A stretch of 64,000 nt of DNA from Rugalucina vietnamica (lineage: Eukaryota; Mollusca; Bivalvia; Lucinida; Lucinidae): the NCBI GenBank assembly GCA_964017185.1, contig OZ024874.1:15433957-15497956 (forward strand), given 5' to 3'. Both the position numbers and the translations under genes were made by a program. This document shows, in pieces, positions 10,069-21,329 of this stretch (positions are counted from its first letter, which is position 1; the number at the start of each line of letters is the position of its first letter). The notes under the pieces were generated by a model that ran no database searches, was not told where the DNA came from, and saw only the letters and a program-made list of their open reading frames with translations.

Positions 10069-11391
10069 AAGAGCTGTCGCAGGACAGCGTAGCTCGCCTG
10101 ACTTGTGCTTTGCCACTACATCTGTTAAAATCTATGACCCATGACCTTGACCTCAAGGTCACTCAGGTGGGTCATGGTGGTACTGCGTAAAACTTCAGAC
10201 CAATATCTAGCAACATGCAAAGTATCATCTCAATCCATCAATATGGTCAAGAAATATAGACTTACAAAAACATTAACCAAAAACTTAAACACAAAATTTC
10301 TAAGTCCGTGACCTTGACCTCAAGGTCACCCAGGGTGGGTCATGATGGTACTGCGTAAAACTTCAGACCAATATCTAGCAACATGCAAAGTATCAACTCA
10401 ATCCATCAATACAGTCAAGAGATATAGACTTACAAAAACATTAACCAAAAACTTAAACACAAAATTTCTAAGTCCGTGACCTTGACCTCAAGGTCACCCA
10501 GGGTGGGTCATGATGGTACTGCGTAAAACTTCAGACCGATATCTAGCAACATGCAAAGTATCAACTCAATCCATCAATATGGTCAAGAGATATAGACTTA
10601 CAAAAACATTAACCAAAAACTTAAACACAAAATTTCTAAGTCTGTGACCTTGACCTCAAGGTCACCCAGGGTGGGTCATGATGGTACTGCGTAAAACTTC
10701 AGACCAATATCTAGCAACATGCAAAGTATCAACTTGATCCATCAACATGGTCAAGAGCTATAGACTTTTAAAAAACTTTAACCAAAAACTTAAACACAAA
10801 ATTTCTAAGTCTGTGACCTTGACCTCAAGGTCACCCAGGGTGGGTCATGATGGTACTGCGTAAAACTTCAGACCAATATCTAGCAACATGCAAAGTATCA
10901 ACTTGATCCATCAACATGGTCAAGAGATATAGACTTTTAAAAAACTTTAACCAAAAACTTAAACACAAAATTTCTAAGTCTGTGACCTTGACCTCAAGGT
11001 CACCCAGGGTGGGTCATGATGGTACTGCGTAAAACTTCAGACCAATATCTAGCAACATGCAAAGTATCAACTTGATCCATCAACATGGTCAAGAGATATA
11101 GACTTTTAAAAAACTTTAACCAAAAACTTAAACACAAAATTTCTAAGTCTGTGACCTTGACCTCAAGGTCACCCAGGGTGGGTCATGATGGTACTGCGTA
11201 AAACTTCAGACCAATATCTAGCAACATGCAAAGTATCAACTTGATCCATCAACATGGTCAAGAGATATAGACTTTTAAAAAACTTTAACCGAAAGTGTGA
11301 CGCGGACGCACACGTAAACGTAAACGTAAACGTAAACGCGCACGACCGAGGTGACTACAATAGCTCTATGCACTTCGTGCAGGCGAGCTAA
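10069..11391 (+). mobile_element. Pearl-like element with seven 168-bp core repeats
   Basis: The 5' end is GAGCTGTCGCAGGACAGC, itself a hairpin, then GTAGCTCGCCTGAC. The 3' end is a short ACGTAA microsatellite, then CGACCGAGGTGAC, a GCACTTCGTGC hairpin and AGGCGAGCTA. Between them are seven core repeats, identifiable by TGACCTTGACCTCAAGGTCA at 10142, 10309, 10477, 10645, 10814, 10983 and 11152. Short ends, tandem cores of about 160 bp and a following microsatellite match the published description of bivalve pearl elements, later linked to Helentron-type rolling-circle elements. No protein is encoded. Confidence 0.8.
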
Positions 11392-11440
11392 AAACTACAT
11401 CAATTGTTGCATCAATACCGTCAAGCTAACACCAACATAC

Positions 11441-11673
11441 GAGCCGCCTCGTGGGAAAACCAACAATCTGCATAGGCGAAAACAAAGACACAGATCAGCT
11501 TCACGGTAACCGGGAAGCTGATCAGCGCCTTTGTTTTCGCTACTCGGATAGTACAATTCCTCTTCTACTTAAATCCGAAATTTCAAGCTTCTAGCTCTTT
11601 TCTGTGCTTGTACAGGTCGGTTTGTGTCGGACCTGTTCGGAAACCACATTGTTGGTTTTCCCATGAGGCGGCT
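11441..11673 (+). mobile_element. Palindromic element P, full copy with ATAC target duplication
   Basis: Complete copy, GAGCCGCCTCGTGGG to CCCATGAGGCGGCTC. ATAC lies directly outside each end (11437-11440 and 11674-11677). It sits between the two pearl-like elements. Confidence 0.85.
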
Positions 11674-11779
11674 CATACGATTAAGGCACCACTAGCAGTG
11701 TTCATGAAACTTGTGAAGACTTTACAGGACTGTTTGTCAGATAGCCTCTGGAGGTTTCTCAAGATACTGAGCGGAAATA

Positions 11780-11985
11780 AAATTCCGACATCAATCAATT
11801 TACAAGGGCCATAAGTCTAATCAAAATTTTGTGAAAAATAACGGGCAAGAATCCTTAGCTAGGTCTTGGCAATGTTGCTGTGCACATAAAATTTGCTCAA
11901 ATTCTGTCCCTTTTTTCTCAAAATATTGAATGGAAACTAAATTCCGATGTCAACGAAGGGCTGTAACTCCATTAAAATATGTGAA
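11780..11985 (+). repeat. Dispersed repeat also found at 20465-20640
   Basis: Shared words are TCAAGATACTGAGCGGAAAT, GACATCAATCAA and AACGGGCAAGAATCC. The counterparts at 20465-20640 (and in copy 2 at 34341-34516) read TCAAGATATTGAGTGGGAAT and GACGGGTAAGAGTCC. No gene is present. Confidence 0.5.
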
Positions 11986-11990
11986 AAATA

Positions 11991-13794
11991 AGAGCTGTCG
12001 CAGGACAGCGTAGCTCGCCTGACTTGTGCTTTGCCACTAAACTTATCAAAATTTATGACCCATGACCTTGACCTCAAGGTCGCTCAGGTGGGTTGTGATG
12101 GTACAGCATAAAATTTCAGACCAATATGCACAGACATGCAAAGTTTCAACTTGATCCATCAACATAGAGATATATAGACTTCAAAAATCTTTAACCCAAA
12201 ACTTTAACCCAAAATTTCTAAGGCCATGACCTTGACCTCAAGTTCACCCAGGGTGGGTCATAATGGTACAGCATAAAACTTCAGACCAATATCTACCAAC
12301 ATGCAAAGTATCAACTTGATCCATCTACATGTTCAAGAGATATAGACTTCTAAATACTTTAATCGAAAACTTTAACAAAAAATTCTAAGTCTGTGACCTT
12401 GACCTCAAGGTCACCCAGGGTGGGTCATGATGGTACTGCATAAAATTTCAGACCAATATCTACCAACATGCAAAGTATCAACTTGATCCATCAACATGTT
12501 CAAGAGATATAGACTTCTAAAAACTTTAATGAAAAAGTCACTACAGCACGAAATATAGGTCAAGGTCACTAGATCAATGTGGGTGCAAAGTCGGGACATC
12601 GAGGAGAAGCCATAAGCAAGGTTTGATGGTTGTAGGCTTTATAGTTGATGAGATATTAAGGGTTGGCTTAAAAAATGACAAAGTCACTGGAGCATGAAAT
12701 ATAGGTCAAGGTCAGTAGGTCAATGTGGGTGCCGAGTCGGGACAAGGAGAAGCCATATGCAAGGTTTGATGGTTGTTGGCTTTATAGTTGATGAGATATT
12801 AAGGGTTGGCTTCAAAAATGACAAAGTCACTAGAGCACGAAATATAGGTCAAGGTCACTAGGTGAATGTGGGTGCCGAGTCGGGACATCGAGGAGAAGTC
12901 ATATGCAAGGTTTGATGGTTGTAGGCTTTATAGTTGATGAGATATTAAGAGTTGGCTTCACAAATGACAAAGTCACTTGAGCAAGAAATATAGGTCAAGG
13001 TCACTAGATCAATGTGGGTGCAAAGTCGGGAGATCGAGGAGAAGCCATATGCAAGGTTTGATGGTTGTAGGCTTTATAGTTGATGAGATATTAAGAGATG
13101 GCTTCAAAAATGACAAAGTCACTGGAGCATGAAATATAGGTCAAGGTCAGTAGGTCAATGTGGGTGCCGAGTGGGGACATCGAGGAGAAGCCTTATGTAA
13201 GGTTTGACCAGTGCTTGCACTAGTGGACGTTTTGGGCGTTTTTACGTCTTGAAATGACTCCCGTACGTCGAAAAATGACACAGCAGACGTCAGCTGACTT
13301 CCACAAAAATCCTCCTACGTCCTGCAGCAAGGCACGCGACGTATGGTCAGAAATGAAAATTTACCTATTTCAGTGTATTGAAATCCATCTTAAAACTCTT
13401 AAATTAGGGATTAGTGACAGCGAGTCCATGCCTTCAGGGTGTAAAGGTGTCTTATTTTAACTGCTGAGCAGAGAAATTTGTGTCAAAACAATAAACAGAT
13501 CAAGGTCAAGTGTGATCAAAAGTTTACCGCTAGACACTAAGACAGGTATATTGGACTAATCCATTAATATTGGGTAAAACTGCAATATGGAATAGTCCAT
13601 TCTAGGCTGAATATCAATACTGTGAAGGAAATCAATACACATTTTTGAAGCATCTCAACTTTGCATTTTTTTTTTTTTTTTTTTTTTTTTTGAACTGAGA
13701 TATTTTCCACTTTATTATTGTCACATGGGGATATATGAAAGGCAAGTGTTGGTGGATTTTTTCTTTCAAAACTTTTTTAATAAGCAAGTTGTAG

Positions 13795-13835
<41 letters not shown>

Positions 13836-14717
13836 ATTAAAAGATTTTTTTTTTCTTGTTCAGCAAACTATCTAGGGAACTCAATACCTTGACCAGACAC
13901 TAATAATAATAATAACAATAATAAAATAAGATAGATCTACTAATAAGGATTAAAATGTATAATAATAAATGAAAATAAAAAATGAAATATGTAAATTAAT
14001 AATAATTTTCACATATTCATGAATTATATTTATTTAAAGTCATAACTGGTACAAGGAATACATACCCCAAGCAAATTGAGAGACTATTTCCCTAAAGGTG
14101 GCCACTAAGTTACATGAACTTTGAACACTAAACATATGAATACATGCATTATAGGTGCAAACAGTACAAAAATGACACTAAAACATAAACAAAATAACAG
14201 AATTTTCACCTTGGAAGTGTTCTATATATAGGATGTAGTTACAAAATAATTAAATGTGTGCATGCACACTTGACACATCGCACGCGAGTAATTTAGACAT
14301 GCGGCACCGCCACTAATCTATGACTTCCAGATTTTGGGCCTGTGACTTCCAAATCTTAAAGGGTGGAAGTCATGACTTCCTGGCCCAAAAAGTTAGTGCA
14401 AGCACTGGTTTGACAGTTCTAGGCTTTACAGTTGATGAGAAACTAACACAGCATCTGAGCATTGTACAAAGGTGTTCTAGATATTGAACTCTAGCCCCGC
14501 CCCCAGGCAGGACCCCACGGGTCCCTTCACACTAAATCACAGAGGGCCCTCATATGCAGCAATGTTCCAAATATGAATGATTTCTGGTCAGTGACTATCA
14601 AGATATAACAATTTTAAAAACTGTAACCGAAAGTGTGACGCGGACGTAAATGTAAACGTAAACGCGGACGACCGAGGTGACAACAATAGCTCTACGCACT
14701 TCGTGCAGGCGAGCTAA
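11991..14717 (+). mobile_element. Second pearl-like element, two core types, interrupted
   Basis: It has the same 5' end (AGAGCTGTCGCAGGACAGCG) and 3' end (ACGTAAACG run, CGACCGAGGTGAC, GCACTTCGTGC, GGCGAGCTAA) as the element at 10069. It holds three 165-bp cores (palindrome at 12063, 12227 degenerate, 12394). Then come five copies of a different core of about 146 bp, marked by TAGGTCAAGGTCA near 12560, 12706, 12849, 12995 and 13141. A 1.2-kb insertion at 13209-14407 splits the last core. Confidence 0.75.
13209..14407. mobile_element. hAT-like non-autonomous insertion inside the pearl element
   Basis: It starts CAGTGCTTGCACTA and ends TTAGTGCAAGCACTG. GTTTGAC is repeated at 13202-13208 and 14408-14414. 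The surrounding core repeats supply the uninterrupted reading (GGTTTGATGGTTGTAGGC), so the insertion is certain. CAGTG ends suggest hAT, although hAT normally makes 8-bp duplications and only 7 are visible. The interior holds long A and T tracts (13664-13692 and 13796-13833) and AT-rich filler without a transposase. Confidence 0.75.
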
Positions 14718-16035
14718 TGAACAATCCAATCAATGTTGATGTACACACTTTGTCAATGTTGATATGCATACGGGTCCTTCTTAGATAAACTGCAAAAGCA
14801 CTAGTGGAAATTTTGATGCAATAACTTTTCAAAAGTGGGTGGGGTCAAATAAACAGTTGCAAATGAAAGAAGATAATTATTTATTATGTTGAAATGACAA
14901 AATAAACAATTTTAGAGTATTATCTGGTCGTTTTCTATATTTTTTTAATTTTCTTTTTAAAAAAAAAGCCAGATTTTTGGATGTTTTTTGTGACAAAAAT
15001 TAGCACTAATTTTTAAGCATCAAAAATAGACTACCAGAACGCTTTTTCTGTATTCTTTTATTATTAAACTGTTAACAATGAACATGATGAACTGTTCTGT
15101 TATTTTAGCAATGATAATTTGGCTATTATATCTGCCTTGAAACTTAAGAGGATTTTGAAATATGCTGATCGGATGTTACCCTGTCAGTTAAAAAAATGTG
15201 TATTTTTACCGTTTTTCATCTTCATAATCATGTTGCTTTTTCTTACATTTGATATTGTAAGGTGCGTCTAAACACTCTTCTTTGCAATTTAGTATGTCAT
15301 TTGCAACAGGAAAGCAACACTAACTTTGCAAAAACCAACTACATAACGTACAACGAGTGTCGGTCATAAGGTTACGTACCTAACTTCTCCCGTTAAATCG
15401 TCCTTGGGGTCGAAAATAGCGATGCGCGAATGTTGTGCGTATACGTAATAAAACTGTGTACTACGTCATCACTTTTTGAGGCATTCATTCCTTGCCGTTT
15501 GTTGCAAAACGAAAGTACAATACGAACGGTCACATGATTTATTGGAATTTACGTCCATAACGAGTTTCGTTTTAATCGCTACAACAGTTTAGTGACAAAC
15601 TGCCCAGGGATGACTGTTCATGCGTGCTTGTGTTACGCTAATTTGGTGAATTTTGTACTAAATAGGTATGTTTACATGTTGTCGATGTCAATTTGATTGA
15701 AAAATAAATGGATGTCATGATGACAATTACGAGATGATTATCACGCATCAACTGTTACGTTCGAAACACAATGGGTGAGTACTCAGTTTGGTAGCATTAT
15801 AAACGGACAAGGATTCAGTCTTGCATTTGAATCAAATGCTAAATGTTTTTGAAGGTTATTGTTTCGACTATCAGGCAGGGATCTTATAATGTCATTATTT
15901 GTTGGCTGCTTTCATTTAGACGCTGTATTTGACACTGCAAGGGTGTGTTAGGGACGTTGTTGTTGACAAGCTAGGTAACGTCCATACTGAGATTAAATAT
16001 ATTCTGCATTCACATCAGAGATGATCATATTGTTT
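14718..16035. other. Intergenic stretch, no gene recognised
   Basis: No exon, tRNA or clear terminal inverted repeat was seen. The missing 5' exon of the GMC gene could lie here or in other unassigned DNA upstream, but nothing supports a specific call. Confidence 0.35.
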
Positions 16036-16069
16036 ACAATGTATCCCTTAAAACAGCTGCAGTTTCTTA

Positions 16070-16660
16070 CAACTGGTACAGAAATCTAATGACTTTTTTC
16101 AATTCCCCCTACTCCACCTTTCATCCTGTTCCTAACAGTAAAATCTGTTTTCAAAGGATAGGTAAACCCTTTGTAGTATAAAATGACCTAAGTAACCCCA
16201 GGAATACAGCAGTATACTTTTATCATAGTAGCAGTACAGAGCTGTGTCACGTAAAAAGACAAAATAGCCAATAACCATTTTTGAATGGACAGTTTATTTC
16301 ATTTAATACAATGCAATGCTCCATAATAAATCTAGTTGATAATCCGTCTTCTTTGAAATGAATGACTCTAAAGCTTGTATATGGTAATGATGTTTATAAA
16401 GATAAAACATCAAAAAAATCATTATGGCATATTCTTCCTTTTCTCTGGACATGGCCATTAAGTGTACCAAAATAGAAAAGAAAACATCTTTTGATGTAAA
16501 GTTTTGACCTCCTGATTTCAAGGACATTTAGTGATCAAAAGAAAAATGTCACAGCTGTTTCTTTTGAAATTCTAGCCGCTTGTCAAACTTTGACAATGTG
16601 ACCATTATCTAATTGTGAATGACCACAGCAGGAAAAATCATTAGATTATGGAATCAGTTG
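16070..16660. mobile_element. 591-bp TIR element with TA target, boundary proven by empty site
   Basis: The left end CAACTG...AATCTAATGACTTTTT and the right end AAAAATCATTAGATT...CAGTTG are inverted. TA stands on both sides. The same flanking sequence occurs uninterrupted at 19660-19718 (CAGTTTCTTACTTAGCGGGC), which is exactly the flanks joined with one TA. The left breakpoint of the large tandem duplication (16566) falls inside this element, so copy 2 carries only its right end. Confidence 0.8.
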
Positions 16661-17507
16661 TACTTAGCGGGCGACTAGCAGCTAATAACGTAGTTTGCCG
16701 AAATTTTCGGACAAACGTTAAATAATTACGATCGTTTATGTTAGAAAATTATTGACTGACAACCCACAGCAGAAAATAATTCAAAAAAAAATTGGCCGAA
16801 AACTTTGGAAAATATGACCTAACATTGGAAATCGTGCCATGAAGAAAGTTTGTGATGGCGTATTTACCGTATATTCTACGTATCGGTATACGGTAAAAAG
16901 AGACAATAATCGATTAAGAATGAAAGAGATAAAAGCCAATCATTCTATTAAGCTATTAATTTACCGTAAGCAAACTGTCAGTTTATGATTAAAGAAGTTA
17001 CTTCAAGCACTTGTGTTTGTCTCCTTATTAATCCATTATTATCATAATCCCTTGACTGATTTGTTTACCGTTGAACACGTGGTCCAAAATACCTCCAACA
17101 GTGTGTGTAATTGACGCTCGTTAGCGGGTAACGTGTTATTGAAACTATCGGCTTCTTTTGAAGTCTGTTTACAAAGCTTCTTTGCCGGGCTTGATGAGCC
17201 GATCCTACACAGGCATAGCGGCGTTTACAAAGAATTCTTTGGATGGAGAACCCAATCAACCAGTTTTGTTTGAATATGGTTAATTAAGGCGAGCTTTGAA
17301 ACGAAACATTCCCAACATAATTAACAGCCAATTAATGCATTTGTTTCTTAAATCTTTGCAAACATTGTTTGACCATACAACGTCGACAAGACATTTTCAC
17401 GCTTTTTGATTTGTCAGTGCCCGACACCCAATGATTTGTTTCCTATTTTTTTACCCTTACTACAAATACGCAACAAAAAAAAAATATTTGTACATTCATC
17501 TGTGAAT

Positions 17508-19362
17508 ATGGATAAATTCGTTGTGTGTTTCAAGAGTAGTGAAGAGGCACTGCCTCAGTCATGGAAAACAGCTCCGTTGCCACGATCCAAACCGAAGAGA
17601 CCAGTGGGACGTCCGCGAAAGCGACCATTAGATTCGGCCGAGGACAATTCTTCAAGTGCAAAACGTGTGTGCCCTAGTGATCCCCCCAGTGAGCCCAGTG
17701 TTAGCCCCAGTGAGCCCAGTGATTCGCTCGGTAACATGGATAATACAGTCAGCCCCAGTGCGCCCAGTGTTAACCCCAGAGTGCCCAGTGTTAGCCCCAG
17801 TGATTCTACCTGTAACATGGATAATACAGTCAGCCCCAGTGAGCCCAGTGTTAGCCCCAGTGAGCCCAGTGTTAGCCCCAGTGAGCCCAGTGTTAGCCCC
17901 AGTGAACCCAGTGTTAGCCCCAGTGAACCCAGTGTTAGCCCCAGTGAACCCAGTGTTAGCCCCAGTGAGCCCAGTGTTAGCCCCAGTGAACCCAGTGATA
18001 GTACAGTGAACCCCAACACCCCTGGCCTTAGCAATATACCTGGGAACTACAAACATTTCACTTTGAAACAGAAGCTGAAGGTCCAAGAATTCGCGAAGTT
18101 ACATGGAATTCGTACAGCGGCGAAGCACTTCAAGATTCCCAAGTCTACCGTTGACACATGGCCAAAAACAGATTTCTCCAGTGAAGTTCGTGACAAGAAG
18201 GGCGCGTTACCCAGATCCGGTAGACCTCTGACATACCCACAGGAACTCGACATGAAAATCCTAGAATATGTTCTAGAAGAACGAGATCTTCAGAATGCCG
18301 TCAGTGTCGATGATATCTGTCGGTTTGCAGCGGATGTTATCAAACCTGTGTCACCCGGGGTTTGCTGCAAGCCGTCGATGGGCGGCCGCATTCATGAAAC
18401 GCCATGACCTGTCTCTACGAGCGAAAACATCTCTAAGCCAACGTTTGCCCAACGACCTAGAGGAGAAGCCCGTCTCATTCCACGAGTTTGTCACGGCGAG
18501 ACGAGAAGAAGATGAATTCGACGACAACCTCATCATCAATATGGATGAGACACCTGTCTACTTCGACCTACAACCGAGTAAGACGATCAACAAACGCGGT
18601 GCTAAGAGTGTCTTTATTCGAATGACGGGAAGTGAGAAACGACACTTCACGATGGTGCTAGCGGTGTCAGCCAGTGGCGACGTCCTTCCCCCCATGGTGA
18701 TTTTCAAGGGGAAACGGGAACTCAACATTCCAACTCCACCCGGCTGGATTGTAACTGTGCAGGACAAAGGGTGGATGGACGAACAACTTATGATTCGGTG
18801 GATAAGGGACATTTACCTGAAGTTCACAAAGAAGGAACGCTCACTACTAGTGTTGGACAGTTTTCGGGGACATTTGACAGAGAGTGTAAAGAAAGCGTGT
18901 AGAAAAGGCAACACGGTTATGGCAGTAATTCCTGGCGGGTGCACATCGAAGGTACAACCTCTAGACGTCTCGATCAACAAGCCGTTTAAAGCTGATCTAC
19001 GAAAGTCGTGGGGGTCCTACATGCGAGTAGCATCGAGAGAGGCGCGAGAAAAAGGCGATCGGGTGAAGGCGGCTACCAAAGAGACAGTGTTAGGCTGGCT
19101 GGCCAGCGCAGTGAGGTCGATCGAGGAAAAACCAACCATGGTGATGTACAGCTTCCTAGTGTTTGGAATTAGTAACAAGTTGGACGGTAGCCAGAATGAC
19201 CTTATTCGTCAGGACATACCCATTGAGCGTAAGGACGCTAGTGACAGTTCTGTGTCTCTGAGATCTGTGTTTGAAGACAGTGATGACGACGAGGAGTTCG
19301 AGGGTTTCGACGAGAGCGACATCCCTGCCATCGCTGCATCTCTTGATGGACTGGTAGAATGA
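17508..19362 (+). pseudogene. Pogo/Tigger-like DDE transposase with one frameshift (copy 1)
   Basis: The first frame probably starts at the ATG at 17508 (MDKFVVCFKS) and runs to 18407. The second continues to 19362. They join near 18358, where GGGG in place of GGG would shift the frame, so the gene is read as frameshifted by one base. Order: an AT-hook-like segment KPKRPVGRPRKRP, a proline/serine region with SPSEPSV heptads, a helix-turn-helix ([18 protein letters not shown] to IPKSTVDTW), a CENP-B-like second DNA-binding region ending RWAAAFMKRHDLSLR, then the DDE domain. Visible catalytic acids are INMDETPV, LLVLDSFRGH and SKVQPLDVSINKPF. An acidic tail ends the protein. Pogo-family transposases cut and paste DNA at TA sites. 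Programmed frameshifting or a sequencing error is possible, but an identical shift in copy 2 argues for a fixed mutation. Confidence 0.9.
17690..18000 (+). repeat. 21-bp coding minisatellite in the transposase gene
   Basis: About a dozen units of AGCCCCAGTGAGCCCAGTGT(T) encode SPSEPSV in the transposase frame, with some units interrupted by NMDNTV spacers. The unit has no stop in several frames, so long spurious reading frames appear on both strands. Copy 2 has the same array at 31566-31876. Confidence 0.9.
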
Positions 19363-19659
19363 ACTGTGAACTGTGTATTGTGGACATACATATTCTGAAG
19401 TGCTCATGGATAGTACGGTGAATTTGGTTAACTTGATACAATGATTACAAATTTTCTATATAGCAAGAGCATTTGTTCATTTATGCATTTTATACTCATG
19501 ACTTGTCTGACTGGTCAGCCGTCAAAATGAAGTATCATACCCAGTGGTTCATTTTGCCGTCTGACTCCAGCACATTATCAAAAAGCCAAGCTGTTAGACA
19601 CTTTTGGGTGAAAGCCATTATTTACAGAATAACAAGTTTTTATGAAAAAAAAATGTATA

Positions 19660-19718
19660 ACAATGTATCCCTTAAAACAGCTGCAGTTTCTTACTTAGCG
19701 GGCGACTAGCAGCTAATA
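19660..19718 (+). repeat. 59-bp direct repeat flanking the pogo-like gene
   Basis: ACAATGTATCCCTTAAAACA and TTAGCGGGCGACTAGCAGCT occur here joined, and also left of the gene at 16036-16687 where a 591-bp MITE separates them. Same orientation at both sites, 3.6 kb apart. Homology stops abruptly at both ends. The origin is unclear. Confidence 0.75.
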
Positions 19719-19756
19719 CCGGTAGTTGCATAATGAAGGATGAAATGAGAAAGCAA

Positions 19757-20280
19757 TGTTGCGGATGTTACTGCTTGACAGGTTGAATGGACGTAAGTTT
19801 GACAATTATGTGCCAAAATGTCATTGCTAAAAACAGCAATATATTGCAGCTGGATGCACACCAGATATTTACAAAATTCTTGTATGGCAAAGAAAACTAT
19901 GCTTTGAATTTCAGGGCTTTTTCTCTATACAAAACTGGGTCCGGTTTCTGGTACCAAATTGTTTCCCAATTGGCTGAAAAAATTCCCAATTGACCTGGAA
20001 CCTTCACAATTAGCAGAAAAATCCCAATTTAAAAGGTATATACTTTCTTAATTTTGCTAAAAATTGCACTATTTTACCCCCAAAATTGTCATATCTTTTC
20101 CCCAAATTACACAATTTTTTCCCAATTTCATTGGTACCAAAAATTTCCCAAAAAGGTCAGAAAAAGCCCTGAATTTATTCATATGTTTGGGAGTTACATA
20201 CTCGAACACAGAATGGAGTGCTTGTATAATGTTTACAGATAATTTTCAGCATTTTGACATGTCAAAGTAACATCCGCAAC
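19757..20280. mobile_element. Possible TIR element, GTTGCGGATGTTACT ends
   Basis: GTTGCGGATGTTACTGCTTG on the left matches the inverted AAGTAACATCCGCAAC on the right, about 525 bp apart. The interior is rich in TTCCCAATT words and non-coding. It is duplicated at 33633-34156. Confidence 0.55.
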
Positions 20281-20464
20281 GATCAGTGACTGCTGAAGAA
20301 AATGTAAAAAACTGTGCTTAATCGTGCAAGAACTATCTTTTTATGACAAATTTAGGCAAAATGAATAACTGCCCAATATTTCTAGGTGGATATTGTTGCA
20401 AAAAAGTAGATTTTCAATTTTTGTATAAATGTCCAGAAATGTTGCAGTTTATCTCAGAAGGACC

Positions 20465-20640
20465 CATACATAATTTGGTAAAATTCTGTCATTCATTCTC
20501 AAGATATTGAGTGGGAATGAAAGTCTGACGTCAATCAAGGGCCTTAACTTTTGTGAAAAAAAAATGACGGGTAAGAGTCCGGAGCTGAGTCTTCTCAGTG
20601 TTGATGTGCATACAAAATTTCTACAAATTATCATGAGCTG
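20465..20640 (+). repeat. Dispersed repeat shared with 11780-11985
   Basis: TTCATTCTCAAGATATTGAG, GACGTCAATCAAGGGCC and GACGGGTAAGAGTCC match the earlier copy with scattered changes. Non-coding. Confidence 0.5.
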
Positions 20641-20647
20641 TGACCTG

Positions 20648-20785
20648 CATTGTTGAGTAATAATTCACTTCACTGTTTGGAGAACAGTTGTAAAGCAGAT
20701 CGAATCACGAGTGCGCAGCGCAAGTGATTTATCTGCGTACAACTGACCGACAAATAGTCAATTATTACTCAACAATTCACGCACT
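20648..20785. repeat. Foldback hairpin
   Basis: TTGTTGAGTAATAATTCA pairs with ATTATTACTCAACAA, and CAGTTGTAAAGCAGAT with ATCTGCGTACAACTG, around a GAGTGCGCAGCGC centre. A second copy lies at 34524-34661 in the duplicated segment. Confidence 0.65.
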
Positions 20786-21329
20786 AGAGATGTTGCAATA
20801 AACGGAATAAAATCATTTTAAACCTTCAGTTTCTTTTTTTCCACCTGAAGAAATCCCGCCAAACTTTTGACTGTACCACAAATGTTTACATTTTATGTTT
20901 GTTACATTTTTAACGCACTGAAATGAAGTTACACCTTCTAACGTCATGGTAACATGACTTATGGGATAGTTGACGTCATAATTTAATCAAGATGGCATCA
21001 AAACGGTGCAAAGTGATGTCATGCTAATCCGCCAAGTGATATACCTCTCAATATACCACTGCACTGTACCATTGGCTTCTATAGGCAGGGTGTGTTAGAA
21101 TACATGATAAGTTTCATGGATATTGGTTCATTGGTTCCAGAGAGAAAGATTTGTTTTGTGGTATATTAACTTCCAAGTAAACAATTTTTAAGTCATGTTG
21201 GGACGGCGAAAGATTTTTAACGAGTTTAAATTTTCTACCATATTTGAGTGTGGCAGTTATCTTGGTAATGTGACCTACATCATACTAATATAAATTGTAA
21301 GAAAATATCTGCAGCTATAAGATACACAA

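Noticed and set aside
10069-11391. CRISPR array suggested by regularly spaced repeats
   Set aside because: The units are about 168 bp and nearly identical throughout, with no unique spacers. This is a tandem core repeat of a eukaryotic mobile element.
17555-18086. Long reading frames of 159, 144 and 117 codons overlapping the transposase minisatellite
   Set aside because: They arise because a 21-bp repeat without stops is open in several frames. They consist only of translated repeat units and overlap a clear transposase frame.
16036-19718. LTR retrotransposon suggested by direct repeats around a gene
   Set aside because: The gene encodes a DDE transposase, not gag or pol. The repeats are only 59 bp, and no primer-binding site or polypurine tract was seen.
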